From: Brevibacterium moorei
GTDB lineage: Bacteria; Actinomycetota; Actinomycetes; Actinomycetales; Brevibacteriaceae
DNA: 64,000 bases
Direction of reading: 5' to 3'
NCBI RefSeq assembly: GCF_024580735.1
Contig: NZ_JANIJX010000003.1
Span: 62,001 to 126,000, forward strand
This document shows positions 8,763-17,837 of this stretch, in pieces. A program made the position numbers and the translations under genes. The number at the start of each line of letters is the position of its first letter. Position 1 is the first letter of the stretch. Below the pieces are notes generated by a model that made no database searches, had not been told where the DNA came from, and saw only the letters and a program-made list of their open reading frames with translations.

Positions 8763-8935
8763 AAAGTTGAGAGTCGTTGCGTACGTTCAACATCATGCCT
8801 AAGAGCCGAATTCGCGTTGCAGGTATAGGTGCAGGTGTCAGGCGTACAACGCGTAAGCACGGGCTGCCGTTACACGAAGATCACGACATAAGTGTTCCGA
8901 CGGCCTACCGAAAGTAAACGAGAAGAAGGCTACTT
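8763..8935 (+). other. Leader region of rplM-rpsI with a possible 40-codon ORF
   Basis: This stretch is less GC-rich than its neighbours and should hold the ribosomal protein promoter and leader. An ATG-initiated frame at 8795-8917 encodes 40 residues beginning MPKSRIRVAG, basic in its first half, and ends 18 bp before rplM. It has no visible ribosome site and I do not recognise it, so it may be chance. I could not assign a convincing promoter. Confidence 0.3.
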
Positions 8936-9379
8936 TTGCGTACCTACACCCAAAAGCCCGGCGATGTTCAGCGCCAGTGGCACGTCATCGACGCCACCGA
9001 CGTCGTCCTCGGCCGCCTCGCATCGCAGGCCGCCCGCCTGCTGCGCGGCAAGCACAAGGTGACTTTTACCCCGAACGTCGACTCGGGTGATTCCGTGATC
9101 ATCATCAACGCCGACAAGGTCGCTCTGACCGGCAACAAGCTGATTCAGAAGCGCGCCTACCGCCACTCGAACTACCCGGGTGGTCTGAAGAGCGTCAACT
9201 ACGCGGAACTTCTCTCGAAGTCCCCGGAGCGCGCTGTGGAGAAGGCCATTGCGGGCATGCTGCCCAAGGGCCGTCTGGGCCGCGCCCAGATCAAGAACCT
9301 GAAGGTCTACGCGGGCGAACAGCACCCGCACGCCGCTCAGAACCCGCAGCCGTACGAGATCAGCCAGGTCGCGCAGTAA
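8936..9379 (+). CDS. rplM: 50S ribosomal protein L13
   Basis: Structural protein of the large ribosomal subunit that binds 23S rRNA early in assembly. The 147 residues match the family length and core ([27 protein letters not shown]). The start is TTG at 8936, supported by the conserved N-terminus RTYTQKPGD and by GAGAAGAAGG upstream. A TTG start on a highly expressed gene is unusual. It is followed by rpsI after 32 bp in the usual two-gene operon. Confidence 0.97.
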   Translation: MRTYTQKPGDVQRQWHVIDATDVVLGRLASQAARLLRGKHKVTFTPNVDSGDSVIIINADKVALTGNKLIQKRAYRHSNYPGGLKSVNYAELLSKSPERAVEKAIAGMLPKGRLGRAQIKNLKVYAGEQHPHAAQNPQPYEISQVAQ

Positions 9380-9411
9380 AGCGCCGGGCAGAACAGAAAC
9401 CGAGGAGAACC

Positions 9412-9906
9412 GTGGCTGACATCATCGAAGAAGTCGAACTGAACGAATATCACACCGAGACCCCGGCCGGCGCCGGACTCGGTCAGGAAGTGGCGGGTGG
9501 CCGTGGCCAGTCGCTGACCGCTCCGGGTTCCGGCGTGGGCCGTCGCAAGCAGGCCATCGCCCGCGTGCGCCTGGTGCCCGGCACCGGCGAATGGACCATC
9601 AACGGCCGTGACCTGGAGACCTACTTCCCGAACAAGCTGCACCAGCAGCTGGTCAACGAGCCCTTCCGCCTGCTGGACCTGGAAGGCCGTTTCGACGTGC
9701 ACGTGCGCATCAAGGGCGGTGGCCCCTCGGGCCAGGCCGGTGCCGTGCGCCTGGGTATCGCCCGTTCGCTGAACGAGATCGACCGTGAGAACAACCGCGC
9801 CGAACTGAAGAAGGCCGGATTCCTCACGCGCGACGCTCGCGTCCCGGAACGCAAGAAGGCCGGTCTGAAGAAGGCCCGCAAGGCTCCGCAGTTCTCAAAG
9901 CGCTGA
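9412..9906 (+). CDS. rpsI: 30S ribosomal protein S9
   Basis: Small-subunit protein whose C-terminal tail reaches the ribosomal P site. The 164 residues include an acidic N-terminal extension of about 40 residues typical of actinobacterial S9. The conserved core follows ([24 protein letters not shown]), and the tail ends in Lys-Arg. The GTG start follows GAGGAGAA. It is the second gene of the rplM operon and is closed by a strong terminator. Confidence 0.97.
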   Translation: MADIIEEVELNEYHTETPAGAGLGQEVAGGRGQSLTAPGSGVGRRKQAIARVRLVPGTGEWTINGRDLETYFPNKLHQQLVNEPFRLLDLEGRFDVHVRIKGGGPSGQAGAVRLGIARSLNEIDRENNRAELKKAGFLTRDARVPERKKAGLKKARKAPQFSKR

Positions 9907-9931
9907 TCTTCAGCCTTCACTGCATGCCGTA

Positions 9932-9977
9932 CGCTTCGGCCCCGTCTGGATTTCTCCAGGCGGGGCCGAAGCGTTTT
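9932..9977 (+). terminator. rplM-rpsI rho-independent terminator
   Basis: A long stem pairs 9932-9950 with the sequence ending at 9973, with one G-U pair, and is followed by TTTT (9974-9977). It lies 25 bp after rpsI. Confidence 0.88.
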
Positions 9978-10386
9978 GTGTCTGGTGGTCGGGATGCCTC
10001 CGGCCTCTAACCCGGCCTTGTCGGCGGTACTCGCCGGGTGGGTGCAGGTGGGGTGGGGTGCCCGCGCCTTTTCAGTGGTACCACTTGCATTCGGTGGCAC
10101 CGGATGCGCGCGCATCTGGTGCCACCCAGCGCGTTTGCTGCCACCGAAACAGACAGTCGTTACTCGGCAAACATCGGAAACCAGTTTCGAATAAACCCTT
10201 CCCTTCATAAGTGACTCGCGCTACACTTGAGGTAGGTCAGGAAACCCGAATCGGACAGCAAAGTCCCGTCAGGTTTTACGGCTCGTCTTCCCCGACACAG
10301 TCACAACACGCGTGTGCTGAATACTCAGTGCGGCTTCTGACAGCAGCGTCCGGACCCGGGTCCGGTACAGGAGGAGGGGAGAGATC
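9978..10386. other. Intergenic region with a 34-bp near-perfect palindrome
   Basis: About 400 bp without a credible gene. It contains an inverted repeat at 10093-10126 (17-bp arms starting GGTGGCACC, one mismatch). The A/T content rises toward 10190-10260, where the promoter of the downstream DUF222 gene probably lies. A purine-rich ribosome site ends at about 10384. I see no tRNA or small RNA here. Confidence 0.5.
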
Positions 10387-12180
10387 ATGACCATTGATTC
10401 CACCCTCCCACGTGCTGGTTCCCCCGATGATGACAAGAACCCTGGGGTCTTCGCCCGCCCGGCGGACCCCTTGCTGACCCCCGACGATTGGGAGCGTTTG
10501 CAGGAGATCGCTCCGGAACTCGTTCACGCCAGTGAGTCACTCGCTGGTCTGGGTGCCGGTGTGGGTACGGATCCCAGTCTTGACGCTTCCGACCTGCTCC
10601 TGGTGCTCAAGGGAATCGAACACCTGTCCCGCGTGACCGCCTCGACGGAGGCTGTTGTTCTGGCGCGGGCCGAATACGAGGTGCCCACTGTTGATTATGG
10701 TGCGAAGACTCTTCCCGTCTTGTTGACTCGCCTGTTGAGGATTGATGGGGCGGCCGCGAGGCGGCGGGTGCGGTTCGCACACGCGATCGGTGCCGGCCGG
10801 TCTCTAACGGGTGCCCGCCTGGAACCGGCCTACCCCCATGTTGCCCTCGCCCTGGCGGACGGGGGTGTGTCGGTGGATCAGGCGCAGGCGGTGATCCGGG
10901 AGATCGAGAAGATCCCCCGCCAGGTGCGACACGTCCATCACGCCACGGCGGAGAGACTGTTGGTTCAGACGGTGCCGAGTGTTGACGTGGACCAGGTCCG
11001 TGTGCTGGGTTCTCGGATTCGAGCCTACCTGGATCCTGATGGGCGCTTCGCGGAGATCCCACCGTTGGTTGATGAGTTTCATGTGACCGTGACGCCGCGG
11101 AGGAATGGTGCGTGGAATCTGACGGGGTTGTTGGATCCGGTGACGGGTGGGAAGTTGCATGGTTTGTTGACCAACCGGCAGGAACCCGGACAGGACACGA
11201 CTGAAGTGAACTCCGGGGAGGTCCAGCGAGTCGGCACCGGTGTGCCCGACGGTGCGGAATCCGTTACAGCTGATGTGCCGCCCGGTGACCTGCCACCTCA
11301 GGACCTGCCGGCTAGCGCGGTGACGGTTGATGGCCGGCCCACCACGAAGGCGGATCATCCGTTTGGGTATCGGGAGCGGCCCGATGGTGCCAGGCGTCAT
11401 GACATGTTCGCCACCTTGATTGACCGGGCTGCGGGTTCGGGTCCGCAGGGTGCGGGCATGGCCCTGGTGGTCACGGCGACTGCTGAAGAGTATGCGCGGG
11501 GGAAGGCGGAGGTGGAATCCACTGCCGGCCCGATCGGGTTACAGGATCTGGAGTCCCTTTCTCCGGGTGCGCTCGTGTATTTCCAGGCCAACCAGCCCGG
11601 GACGCGGGAGGTGACCGTGAGGAGTGCGGGCAGGTTTGCTACGCGGCGGCAGGTTGAGTTGATTGCGGCCAGGGATCGGGGGTGCACGTTCCCGGGTTGT
11701 GATATGCCGGTGGGGTGGTGCGATGCCCACCATATGATCCCCTGGTCCACTGGTGGACCCACGACGGTATCGAATCTGACCTTGGCGTGCCGGTTCCATC
11801 ACACGTGGCATGACCAGCATGGGTGGAGGGCCGAGTTGATTGGTGGTTTGCCGGCGTGGATTCCACCCCGGCATGTTGATATCGACCAGCGGCCCCTATT
11901 CCATTCCCGGTTCACTGCGGCTCTGGTGGATGTGAGTGCTGCGCGGAACGCTGCGGGTTTGCCGCCGGTGTGGGTGCCGGAGGATTTCTCCCCACCTGAC
12001 TGGGACACAGCATCAGACCTGAGCGACCCACCCGATCCACCAGACTCACTGAACTCCTCAGGACTATCCAGTACTCTGGGCACCGACCCTCCAGGTCCCG
12101 TCGCGCCGTGGGGCACTCATGGTTCCTACGCCTCGGATGAGGACACCGACCCCGATGATACCGACGTCCCACCCTTCTGA
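10387..12180 (+). CDS. DUF222 / HNH endonuclease family protein
   Basis: The 597-residue protein belongs to the actinobacterial DUF222 (13E12 repeat) family. The N-terminal two thirds is the DUF222 domain. A C-terminal HNH nuclease-like domain follows at about residues 433-475, with zinc-binding Cys in CTFPGCD, the catalytic-type DAHHMIPW and CRFHHTWH. The tail is rich in Asp and Pro. The ATG follows GGAGGAGGGGAGAG. Codon use (many TTG, GTT and GGT) is looser than in the neighbouring ribosomal genes, and the family is often multicopy, so horizontal movement is plausible. The biological role of this family is not established. Confidence 0.88.
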   Translation: MTIDSTLPRAGSPDDDKNPGVFARPADPLLTPDDWERLQEIAPELVHASESLAGLGAGVGTDPSLDASDLLLVLKGIEHLSRVTASTEAVVLARAEYEVPTVDYGAKTLPVLLTRLLRIDGAAARRRVRFAHAIGAGRSLTGARLEPAYPHVALALADGGVSVDQAQAVIREIEKIPRQVRHVHHATAERLLVQTVPSVDVDQVRVLGSRIRAYLDPDGRFAEIPPLVDEFHVTVTPRRNGAWNLTGLLDPVTGGKLHGLLTNRQEPGQDTTEVNSGEVQRVGTGVPDGAESVTADVPPGDLPPQDLPASAVTVDGRPTTKADHPFGYRERPDGARRHDMFATLIDRAAGSGPQGAGMALVVTATAEEYARGKAEVESTAGPIGLQDLESLSPGALVYFQANQPGTREVTVRSAGRFATRRQVELIAARDRGCTFPGCDMPVGWCDAHHMIPWSTGGPTTVSNLTLACRFHHTWHDQHGWRAELIGGLPAWIPPRHVDIDQRPLFHSRFTAALVDVSAARNAAGLPPVWVPEDFSPPDWDTASDLSDPPDPPDSLNSSGLSSTLGTDPPGPVAPWGTHGSYASDEDTDPDDTDVPPF

Positions 12181-12278
12181 AACACGGGAAGAGCGCCCCG
12201 GTCGGACACGCTTCCCACACCCTCAAACCCGTAGGATCTCAGTTCGTGCCGGGCGGCCAGCGGTGCGGCTCCCGTGAG

Positions 12279-13109
12279 TCAGAGGCGCTGAAGGCTCGGC
12301 GCCTCTTTGGGAGTGACGGCCAGAGCGAACAGGCTCAGGCACAGGTAGAAGGAGCCCAACAGCCAGAACGGCCAGGTGACGATGGACAGGTTGGAAAGCC
12401 CCATTCCCATGATCACCAGTCCCAGCAGACCGGTGAGCAGGATTCCGATGGGCAGGCCCCAGGGCCGTACATCGCAGGCGACGGCCAAACCCACAGCCAG
12501 CAGGACCAGGCATATGAGCCCGGTCTCCACGACCTCGCCGATCGTCGAAGACCCGTCCATCATCGACACCAAGCCGATTGCAGGCAGGCCGATGAGGATT
12601 CCGCCCGCAATTCGCCCGGTGATCCGGATGCCGCGGCTGGAGTCCAGTGGCTTGGACGATAGAAGGTTCGCCACAGACCCGCTGACGGCCAGGAAGGCGA
12701 ACGCGAGCAGCATAGCGGGCAGGGGAAGCCAGGCGTCGGCATCTGGCGCGGTCAGTGGGTACAGGGCGAATAAGCCCACAGTGCAGGCGAAGGCCATCCA
12801 CGCACAGAGCTGGCGGATACGATTCGGGTGGCGCCCGGCGGGCAGGATGCACGGGAGCACGGCCACGATACCCGGGAACAGGGTGATCGCACCCGTTAAG
12901 AGGGGGTCACCGGTGAAACCCGTGTCGTCTGCTTCAGCCGTCATATTTGCGAAGACCGAAGTGATCAGCGCCGTGCCGGCGGTGATGAGGAGGGATCCTG
13001 TCAGTAGGCGGTTGTAGCCGACCGCGGAGAGCCCGTCGTGTGCAGGTGTGCTTCGGCCATCGCTTGGACTCGGGGACGTGGGTGGGCGGGCGACGGTGGG
13101 TGTTGACAT
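12279..13109 (-). CDS. Eight-helix membrane protein of a two-component locus
   Basis: The 276-residue protein has about eight predicted transmembrane segments after a Pro/Ser-rich cytosolic N-terminus of 35 residues. I recognise no family. The ATG at 13109 is chosen because AAGGAGA lies just upstream; the longer in-frame start lacks a site. It begins 26 bp after the response-regulator stop on the same strand, so it is probably in one operon with the regulator and the lipoprotein. It could be the target or a sensor partner of that system, which is inference from position. Confidence 0.7.
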   Translation of the reverse strand: MSTPTVARPPTSPSPSDGRSTPAHDGLSAVGYNRLLTGSLLITAGTALITSVFANMTAEADDTGFTGDPLLTGAITLFPGIVAVLPCILPAGRHPNRIRQLCAWMAFACTVGLFALYPLTAPDADAWLPLPAMLLAFAFLAVSGSVANLLSSKPLDSSRGIRITGRIAGGILIGLPAIGLVSMMDGSSTIGEVVETGLICLVLLAVGLAVACDVRPWGLPIGILLTGLLGLVIMGMGLSNLSIVTWPFWLLGSFYLCLSLFALAVTPKEAPSLQRL

Positions 13110-13135
13110 GGCTGTCTCCTTATCCGGATGCGGAG

Positions 13136-13780
13136 TCAAGCGGGCGTGAAGTACTTGAACTGCAGGGCGCGCACGATCAGCTGGGCGGCGGTACCCGCAT
13201 GCAGTTTCCGATGCAGCCGGCCGATGTGCGTGCGCACGGTGGCCGGTGACAGGAAGAGCTCAGTGGCGATCTGGGCCGGACCCATACCCTGGCAGACGCA
13301 GCTCAGGACGTCGAGTTCCCGCTCCGTCGGTGGGCTTTCAGGCAGGTCCGACTCCGGTAGATCCCCTGCAACCAGGATGTCGTGGGCCAGATAGGACATG
13401 GTGGGGATCTCATCGCCGGCCAGAATCTGGCGCAGAGTGCGGACGAGTTTGGGCGGGGGAGCGGTCTTGCGCACCGTCGCCCTGGCCCCGGCCTCCAGGG
13501 CGCGCGCCAGGCCGGGGCCCGGTGAAGAACTGGAGAGCACGACCACCAGTGCCCGGGGCCGGGCGGCGATGATCCGGGCGGTGGCCTCGATGCCGGAGAT
13601 CCCACCGGGCATGGACAGATCCATCAGCACCAAATCGGGCGCGAACTCGGCTGCCAATGTCACGGCATCGGTGCCGGTGTTCGCTGTTCCCACGACTTCG
13701 AAATCGTCGGCCGCCTCCAGCGTGGCGCGAATTCCTAGCACGGCATAGGGATCGTCATCGACGATGATCACGGTGCTCAT
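13136..13780 (-). CDS. NarL/LuxR-family response regulator
   Basis: Phosphorylation-controlled transcription factor of 214 residues. The receiver domain has the acidic pair Asp8-Asp9, phosphoacceptor Asp54 (VLMDLSMPG) and Lys105. A LuxR-type helix-turn-helix occupies about residues 148-205 (TERELDVLSCVCQGM, SPATVRTHIGRLHRKL). The lipoprotein stop is four bases upstream of its start and the membrane protein follows it. The histidine kinase at 15169 is divergent from this operon and is the obvious partner. Confidence 0.92.
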   Translation of the reverse strand: MSTVIIVDDDPYAVLGIRATLEAADDFEVVGTANTGTDAVTLAAEFAPDLVLMDLSMPGGISGIEATARIIAARPRALVVVLSSSSPGPGLARALEAGARATVRKTAPPPKLVRTLRQILAGDEIPTMSYLAHDILVAGDLPESDLPESPPTERELDVLSCVCQGMGPAQIATELFLSPATVRTHIGRLHRKLHAGTAAQLIVRALQFKYFTPA

Positions 13781-13784
13781 GCGA

Positions 13785-14981
13785 TCATCCTATGGCCGGG
13801 TTGTAGGCGAAGCCCTGTGCCCAGCGGTACTCGCCTGTCAGACGACCCAGGCCGGGTATCTTGAGTTCGGACTCCAGATGCCCGTCGGTCCGGCTGAAGG
13901 TCTTGATCGTGGACTTCGACCCCTTGGAGGCCAAGACGAATATGTGATGGGGGCTGATGTCGAAGGAAGTGTCACCATCACTGCCCATGTCCGTGTCGAC
14001 GTCGATGCTGTACAGCCGGTGGGTCCTGTCCGTGCTCATATCGGTCTCCCACATGATGCTGTCAGGGGCCAGCCACTGGAGCCGACCGTCTGCGTAGGTG
14101 TGCTTGTTGTAATGTGAGCGGTCCAAGTAGTCGAGAGTGGGGAGGGGGAATCGGGAGCCGTCTTCGGCAACGAGTCGTGCGTCCGACCTCTGTCCGGTTT
14201 CCACATTCCATGTTCGAGCCGTTCCGTGGTGGTCTCGTGCATCTGTTTCGGGAAAGTCGGCCAATGTGTAGATGGTGTTTTCATGGCATGGTGACTGCAG
14301 GAGTCCGCCTTCGCTGACATCGTCATCCGGGGCATACGTCTTGATGATCTTCTCGTTCGTCTGATCCTTTTCCACTACTGTGGAAAAAGCGATCGGACTC
14401 CCCACTTCCGGGTCGTGACCTTCGGCAAATGACTCGCCGACTCCGTACATGGCATCGCCACAGATGCTGTTCGTGAAGTACAAGCCGTCTGCTCTGCCCC
14501 GGGCGAAAGTGGATGAAGACCGGAATTCGGCGATCATGCTGTAATGACCGTCGTCCTCCCAACCCTCGTTGTACAGCGACAGGATGGACTGTCCGTCGTC
14601 GCTGAAACCGGTGGACTCCAAGAGCTCGGGTTTCTTGTTTTTCGACACCTGCATCTGCGGTGTCAAGGAGAAGTCCTGGTCACGGTCGGACATATAGAGG
14701 CCGGACGAATTCCACAATGGCGTCCCGCGGTCCATCGGACTCGTGCGTATAGCCCTTATATGTCCCTGTTCGTCGATGAGGGTCAGATAAGAGGTATTGG
14801 TGCCCGGTCCTCGGTCCATGCTCCGGTTCGGCGGGCTGATGAACACGGAGTAGACGTCCCCTGTATCAAGGTGCAGAGCTTCCCGATCGACGATGTCGAA
14901 ATGGCGGCTGGGGATCATCGTGCACCCGGTGAGGCTGAGGATGCTGGTAGCCAAAGCCAGATTGACGACGGTGGTGCGCAT
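13785..14981 (-). CDS. Predicted lipoprotein, possibly beta-propeller, in a two-component operon
   Basis: The 398-residue protein has a lipoprotein signal with lipobox LTGC (Cys20), so it should be anchored outside the membrane. The rest is rich in short Asp/Ser/Gly strands, with a repeated pattern resembling beta-propeller blades near the end (DTSFDISPHHIFVLAS). No enzyme motif is visible. The ATG at 14981 has AAGGAG nine bases upstream, better than the TTG at 15005. Its codon use is less GC-biased than that of neighbours. Four bases separate it from the response regulator, suggesting a sensory or target role in that system. Family not recognised. Confidence 0.65.
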   Translation of the reverse strand: MRTTVVNLALATSILSLTGCTMIPSRHFDIVDREALHLDTGDVYSVFISPPNRSMDRGPGTNTSYLTLIDEQGHIRAIRTSPMDRGTPLWNSSGLYMSDRDQDFSLTPQMQVSKNKKPELLESTGFSDDGQSILSLYNEGWEDDGHYSMIAEFRSSSTFARGRADGLYFTNSICGDAMYGVGESFAEGHDPEVGSPIAFSTVVEKDQTNEKIIKTYAPDDDVSEGGLLQSPCHENTIYTLADFPETDARDHHGTARTWNVETGQRSDARLVAEDGSRFPLPTLDYLDRSHYNKHTYADGRLQWLAPDSIMWETDMSTDRTHRLYSIDVDTDMGSDGDTSFDISPHHIFVLASKGSKSTIKTFSRTDGHLESELKIPGLGRLTGEYRWAQGFAYNPAIG

Positions 14982-15168
14982 GGGTTGGTACTCCTTGATT
15001 CTCAAAGGGGCCGGCGCCGGGAGTGGGTACGGCTTCCGGCCTGTGGCTCCAACCTATGTCGGGTTCAGCGGCCACCGTATACGCTGAATGGCGTACATTC
15101 TTCTCAGCGCCCATTTCAGCGCCCCTCCTTTCCAAACAGTGCCCTTCCCATCACAGGAGAGTCCCCGC

Positions 15169-16335
15169 ATGCACATGCGCGCGATGCTGCGCGGCAGCCG
15201 TTTCATCGATCCCTATGCGCGCAGCCTGCTGATCGGCTACGGCCTGTACCTGTCGGCGGTGGCCCTTCCCGAACTGCTCGGCGGACTGCATGGGGCGCTG
15301 GACTTCGCCGCTGGCCTGCTGGTCTGCCTCGCCGGCTTCGCTCCCGGCGTTTCTCTGGTAGGGCTGCTTGCTCTGGCCACGGTGGTCACCGCGGTCTTCG
15401 AACCCAGTGTCGTCTCCTATGACATTCCGGTGGCGGCTGCGATCGCCATGCTCATGTCCTACGGCCGGGTCCGGAGCGCGGTCCTGGGCGCGTTCACCTT
15501 CGCAGGACTCGCACTTGTCACCGCCGTCGGTCCTGCGGGGGACCTGACGTGGCAGGGCGTGCTCTATATGAGCGCGGACGTGATCCTCCTGGGCGGGCTG
15601 GGTCTGGCCTCGCATATGGCCGAGGGTCGTATTCAGTTCCTCATCGCGAAATCCGCAGCCGAGGCGGTCGTGGCCGAACGCGAACGGCAGAAACAGCGGG
15701 AGCGCTTCGCCATCGACGCCCACGACACCGTGTCCCACGGGCTGACCGCCGAGTACTTCATGATCACCTCTTTGCTCGCCGAGGCCGAGGATCCGCAACA
15801 GCGTGAACGCCTGGCTCAGCTGACACTGCACAACCGCGGTACCCAACAGCGGCTGCGCGAACTGTTGGCCGGCCTGGGCTCGACCCCCGTGGCCGTCGAC
15901 CGTCCCCTGCACGAGGTGCTCGAGACGACGATCGACGACCTCGAGGCGACCTTCTACGCCGCCGGCCGCCCGCTGGAAATCCATACGGACATCGACCGGG
16001 ACTCGAGCCGGACCCGGATCACCCCCGACCTGGCGGCGGACCTGAACTTCTTCATCATCGAACTGGCCACGAACATCCTCAAACACGCAGGTCCCGCACC
16101 CGTCCCCGCACTGTTCGTCGAGACCCGAGCCGGCCGGCTGGGACTGCGCACCCGCAACAGTCTGCGTGCGGCCTCGGCCGGGGCAGCGGAGGTCAAAAGC
16201 CTGCGCGCCCGCGCCGACGTACGCGGTGCCGAACTGTGCGCGCGAGTGGATTCCGGGGTACTCACCGTCGACCTCGCGGTGCCCTTGCCTCAATCTGGGA
16301 ACGCGGTGGGCACTCCACTGGTTGTGAACGGATAA
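15169..16335 (+). CDS. Sensor histidine kinase with degenerate ATP-binding domain
   Basis: The 388-residue protein has five or six N-terminal membrane helices (about 20-148). A HisKA_3-type dimerisation segment follows, with candidate phosphoacceptor His185 in DAHDTVSHG. The C-terminal domain keeps an N-box-like ELATNILKHA. Where the G1 (DxGxG) and G2 (GxGL) boxes should be, it reads RNSLRAASAGAAEVKSLRARAD, without the glycines. The ATG at 15169 follows AGGAGAG; an earlier ATG at 15088 lacks a site. It is divergent from the lipoprotein/regulator operon across 187 bp. Kinase activity is doubtful from the sequence. Confidence 0.83.
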   Translation: MHMRAMLRGSRFIDPYARSLLIGYGLYLSAVALPELLGGLHGALDFAAGLLVCLAGFAPGVSLVGLLALATVVTAVFEPSVVSYDIPVAAAIAMLMSYGRVRSAVLGAFTFAGLALVTAVGPAGDLTWQGVLYMSADVILLGGLGLASHMAEGRIQFLIAKSAAEAVVAERERQKQRERFAIDAHDTVSHGLTAEYFMITSLLAEAEDPQQRERLAQLTLHNRGTQQRLRELLAGLGSTPVAVDRPLHEVLETTIDDLEATFYAAGRPLEIHTDIDRDSSRTRITPDLAADLNFFIIELATNILKHAGPAPVPALFVETRAGRLGLRTRNSLRAASAGAAEVKSLRARADVRGAELCARVDSGVLTVDLAVPLPQSGNAVGTPLVVNG

Positions 16336-16408
16336 ACTTGTTCCGGATTGGCAGGGGACCGTACGTGTGCGAAGTAGCGGTCCCGCAGAAGCGTGGAGAG
16401 AAGTGGAC

Positions 16409-17791
16409 ATGGGCAGGCTATTCGGAACCGATGGAGTGCGGGGACTGGCGAACCGCGACGTGACGGCGCGCCTGGCGCTGCAGCTGGGAGTCGCCGGCGC
16501 CCGCGTGCTGGGCAAGCCGGAGGACCGCACGGCGGGTCAGAAGAAGCCCTTCGCGATCGTCGGGCGCGATACCCGGATCAGCGGCGACTTCCTGTCCTCG
16601 GCGATCGCCGCTGGCATCGCCTCGACCGGGGTCGACGTGCGCGACGCCGGAGTCATCCCGACCCCCGGTGTGGCCCAAGCGGTCAAGGCCACCGGCGCGG
16701 CCTTCGGCGTGGTGCTCTCGGCCAGCCACAACCCGATGCCCGACAACGGCATCAAGTTCTTCGCCTTCGGCGGAACCAAACTCGACGATGCGGTCGAGGA
16801 CCAGATCCTCGAACTGCTCGACGCCGAATGGGACCGCCCCACCGGCGCCGCGGTGGGCCGGATCTCCCGCTACCCTGCGGCCAGCGATAACTTCACCGAG
16901 CACCTGGTGTCCGGCGTGGGCGTCATCCCCGGCGCTGGCGACGTAGCCGACCAGCTGCCCCTGGCAGGACTCAAGGTCGTCATCGACTGCGCCAACGGCG
17001 CATCGTCCGTGGTGGGGCCCGCTGCACTGCGCCAGGCCGGGGCCGAGGTCGTCGTGATCGGCGCGGAGCCCAATGGCGAGAACATCAACGACGGGGTCGG
17101 ATCGACCCACATCGAGCATCTGCAGCAGGCCGTCGTCGAACACCAGGCCGACGCCGGCGTGGCCTTCGACGGCGACGCGGACCGTTGCCTGGCCGTCGAC
17201 GCCGTGGGCCGCGAGGTCAACGGTGACCAGGTCATGGGCATCCTGGCCCTGGCCCTGCACGAAGAGGGCAAGCTCGCCCAGGACACCCTGGTGACCACGG
17301 TGATGAGCAATCTGGGCCTGCGCCTGGCAATGGAGAAGCACGGCATCAAGACCGTGCAGACCGCGGTGGGCGACCGCTATGTGCTCGAGGAGATGCTGGC
17401 CTCGGGCTACAACCTGGGCGGTGAACAGTCCGGCCACGTGCTCATGCTCGACCACGGCACCACCGGTGACGGCGTGCAGACCGCGCTGCACCTGCTGCAC
17501 CGCGTGGCGACCTCGAAGCGGACCCTGGCGGATCTGGCAGCGCAGATCCCCAAGCTGCCGCAGACGCTGATCAATGTGCGCGGGGTCGACAAGGCCCGCA
17601 CCGATGATGCGGAACTGGCCGTGGAGATCGCCGCGGTCGAGGCCGAACTCGGCGACACCGGTCGCGTGCTGCTGCGTGCCTCCGGCACCGAACCGGTCAT
17701 CCGCGTGATGGTCGAGGCGAAGACCGCCGAGGTCGCCCGCGCCCAGGCCGAACGCCTGGCAGGTCACGTCGAACGCCTCCTGGCACTGTGA
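16409..17791 (+). CDS. glmM: Phosphoglucosamine mutase
   Basis: Interconverts glucosamine-6-phosphate and glucosamine-1-phosphate for UDP-GlcNAc and peptidoglycan synthesis. The 460-residue protein starts MGRLFGTDGVRG, has the phosphoserine loop SASHNP (Ser106), the metal loop DGDADR and the C-terminal phosphate-binding RASGTEPVIRVM. The ATG at 16409 follows GGAGAGAA; earlier in-frame ATGs are rejected because the family N-terminus begins here. It lies a few kb downstream of rplM-rpsI as in many actinobacteria, separated by the accessory loci. Confidence 0.97.
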   Translation: MGRLFGTDGVRGLANRDVTARLALQLGVAGARVLGKPEDRTAGQKKPFAIVGRDTRISGDFLSSAIAAGIASTGVDVRDAGVIPTPGVAQAVKATGAAFGVVLSASHNPMPDNGIKFFAFGGTKLDDAVEDQILELLDAEWDRPTGAAVGRISRYPAASDNFTEHLVSGVGVIPGAGDVADQLPLAGLKVVIDCANGASSVVGPAALRQAGAEVVVIGAEPNGENINDGVGSTHIEHLQQAVVEHQADAGVAFDGDADRCLAVDAVGREVNGDQVMGILALALHEEGKLAQDTLVTTVMSNLGLRLAMEKHGIKTVQTAVGDRYVLEEMLASGYNLGGEQSGHVLMLDHGTTGDGVQTALHLLHRVATSKRTLADLAAQIPKLPQTLINVRGVDKARTDDAELAVEIAAVEAELGDTGRVLLRASGTEPVIRVMVEAKTAEVARAQAERLAGHVERLLAL

Positions 17792-17837
17792 TCGCGCGGG
17801 CGCGGAGATGTGAGGGTGCAGTGAACATGGGAGCAGT

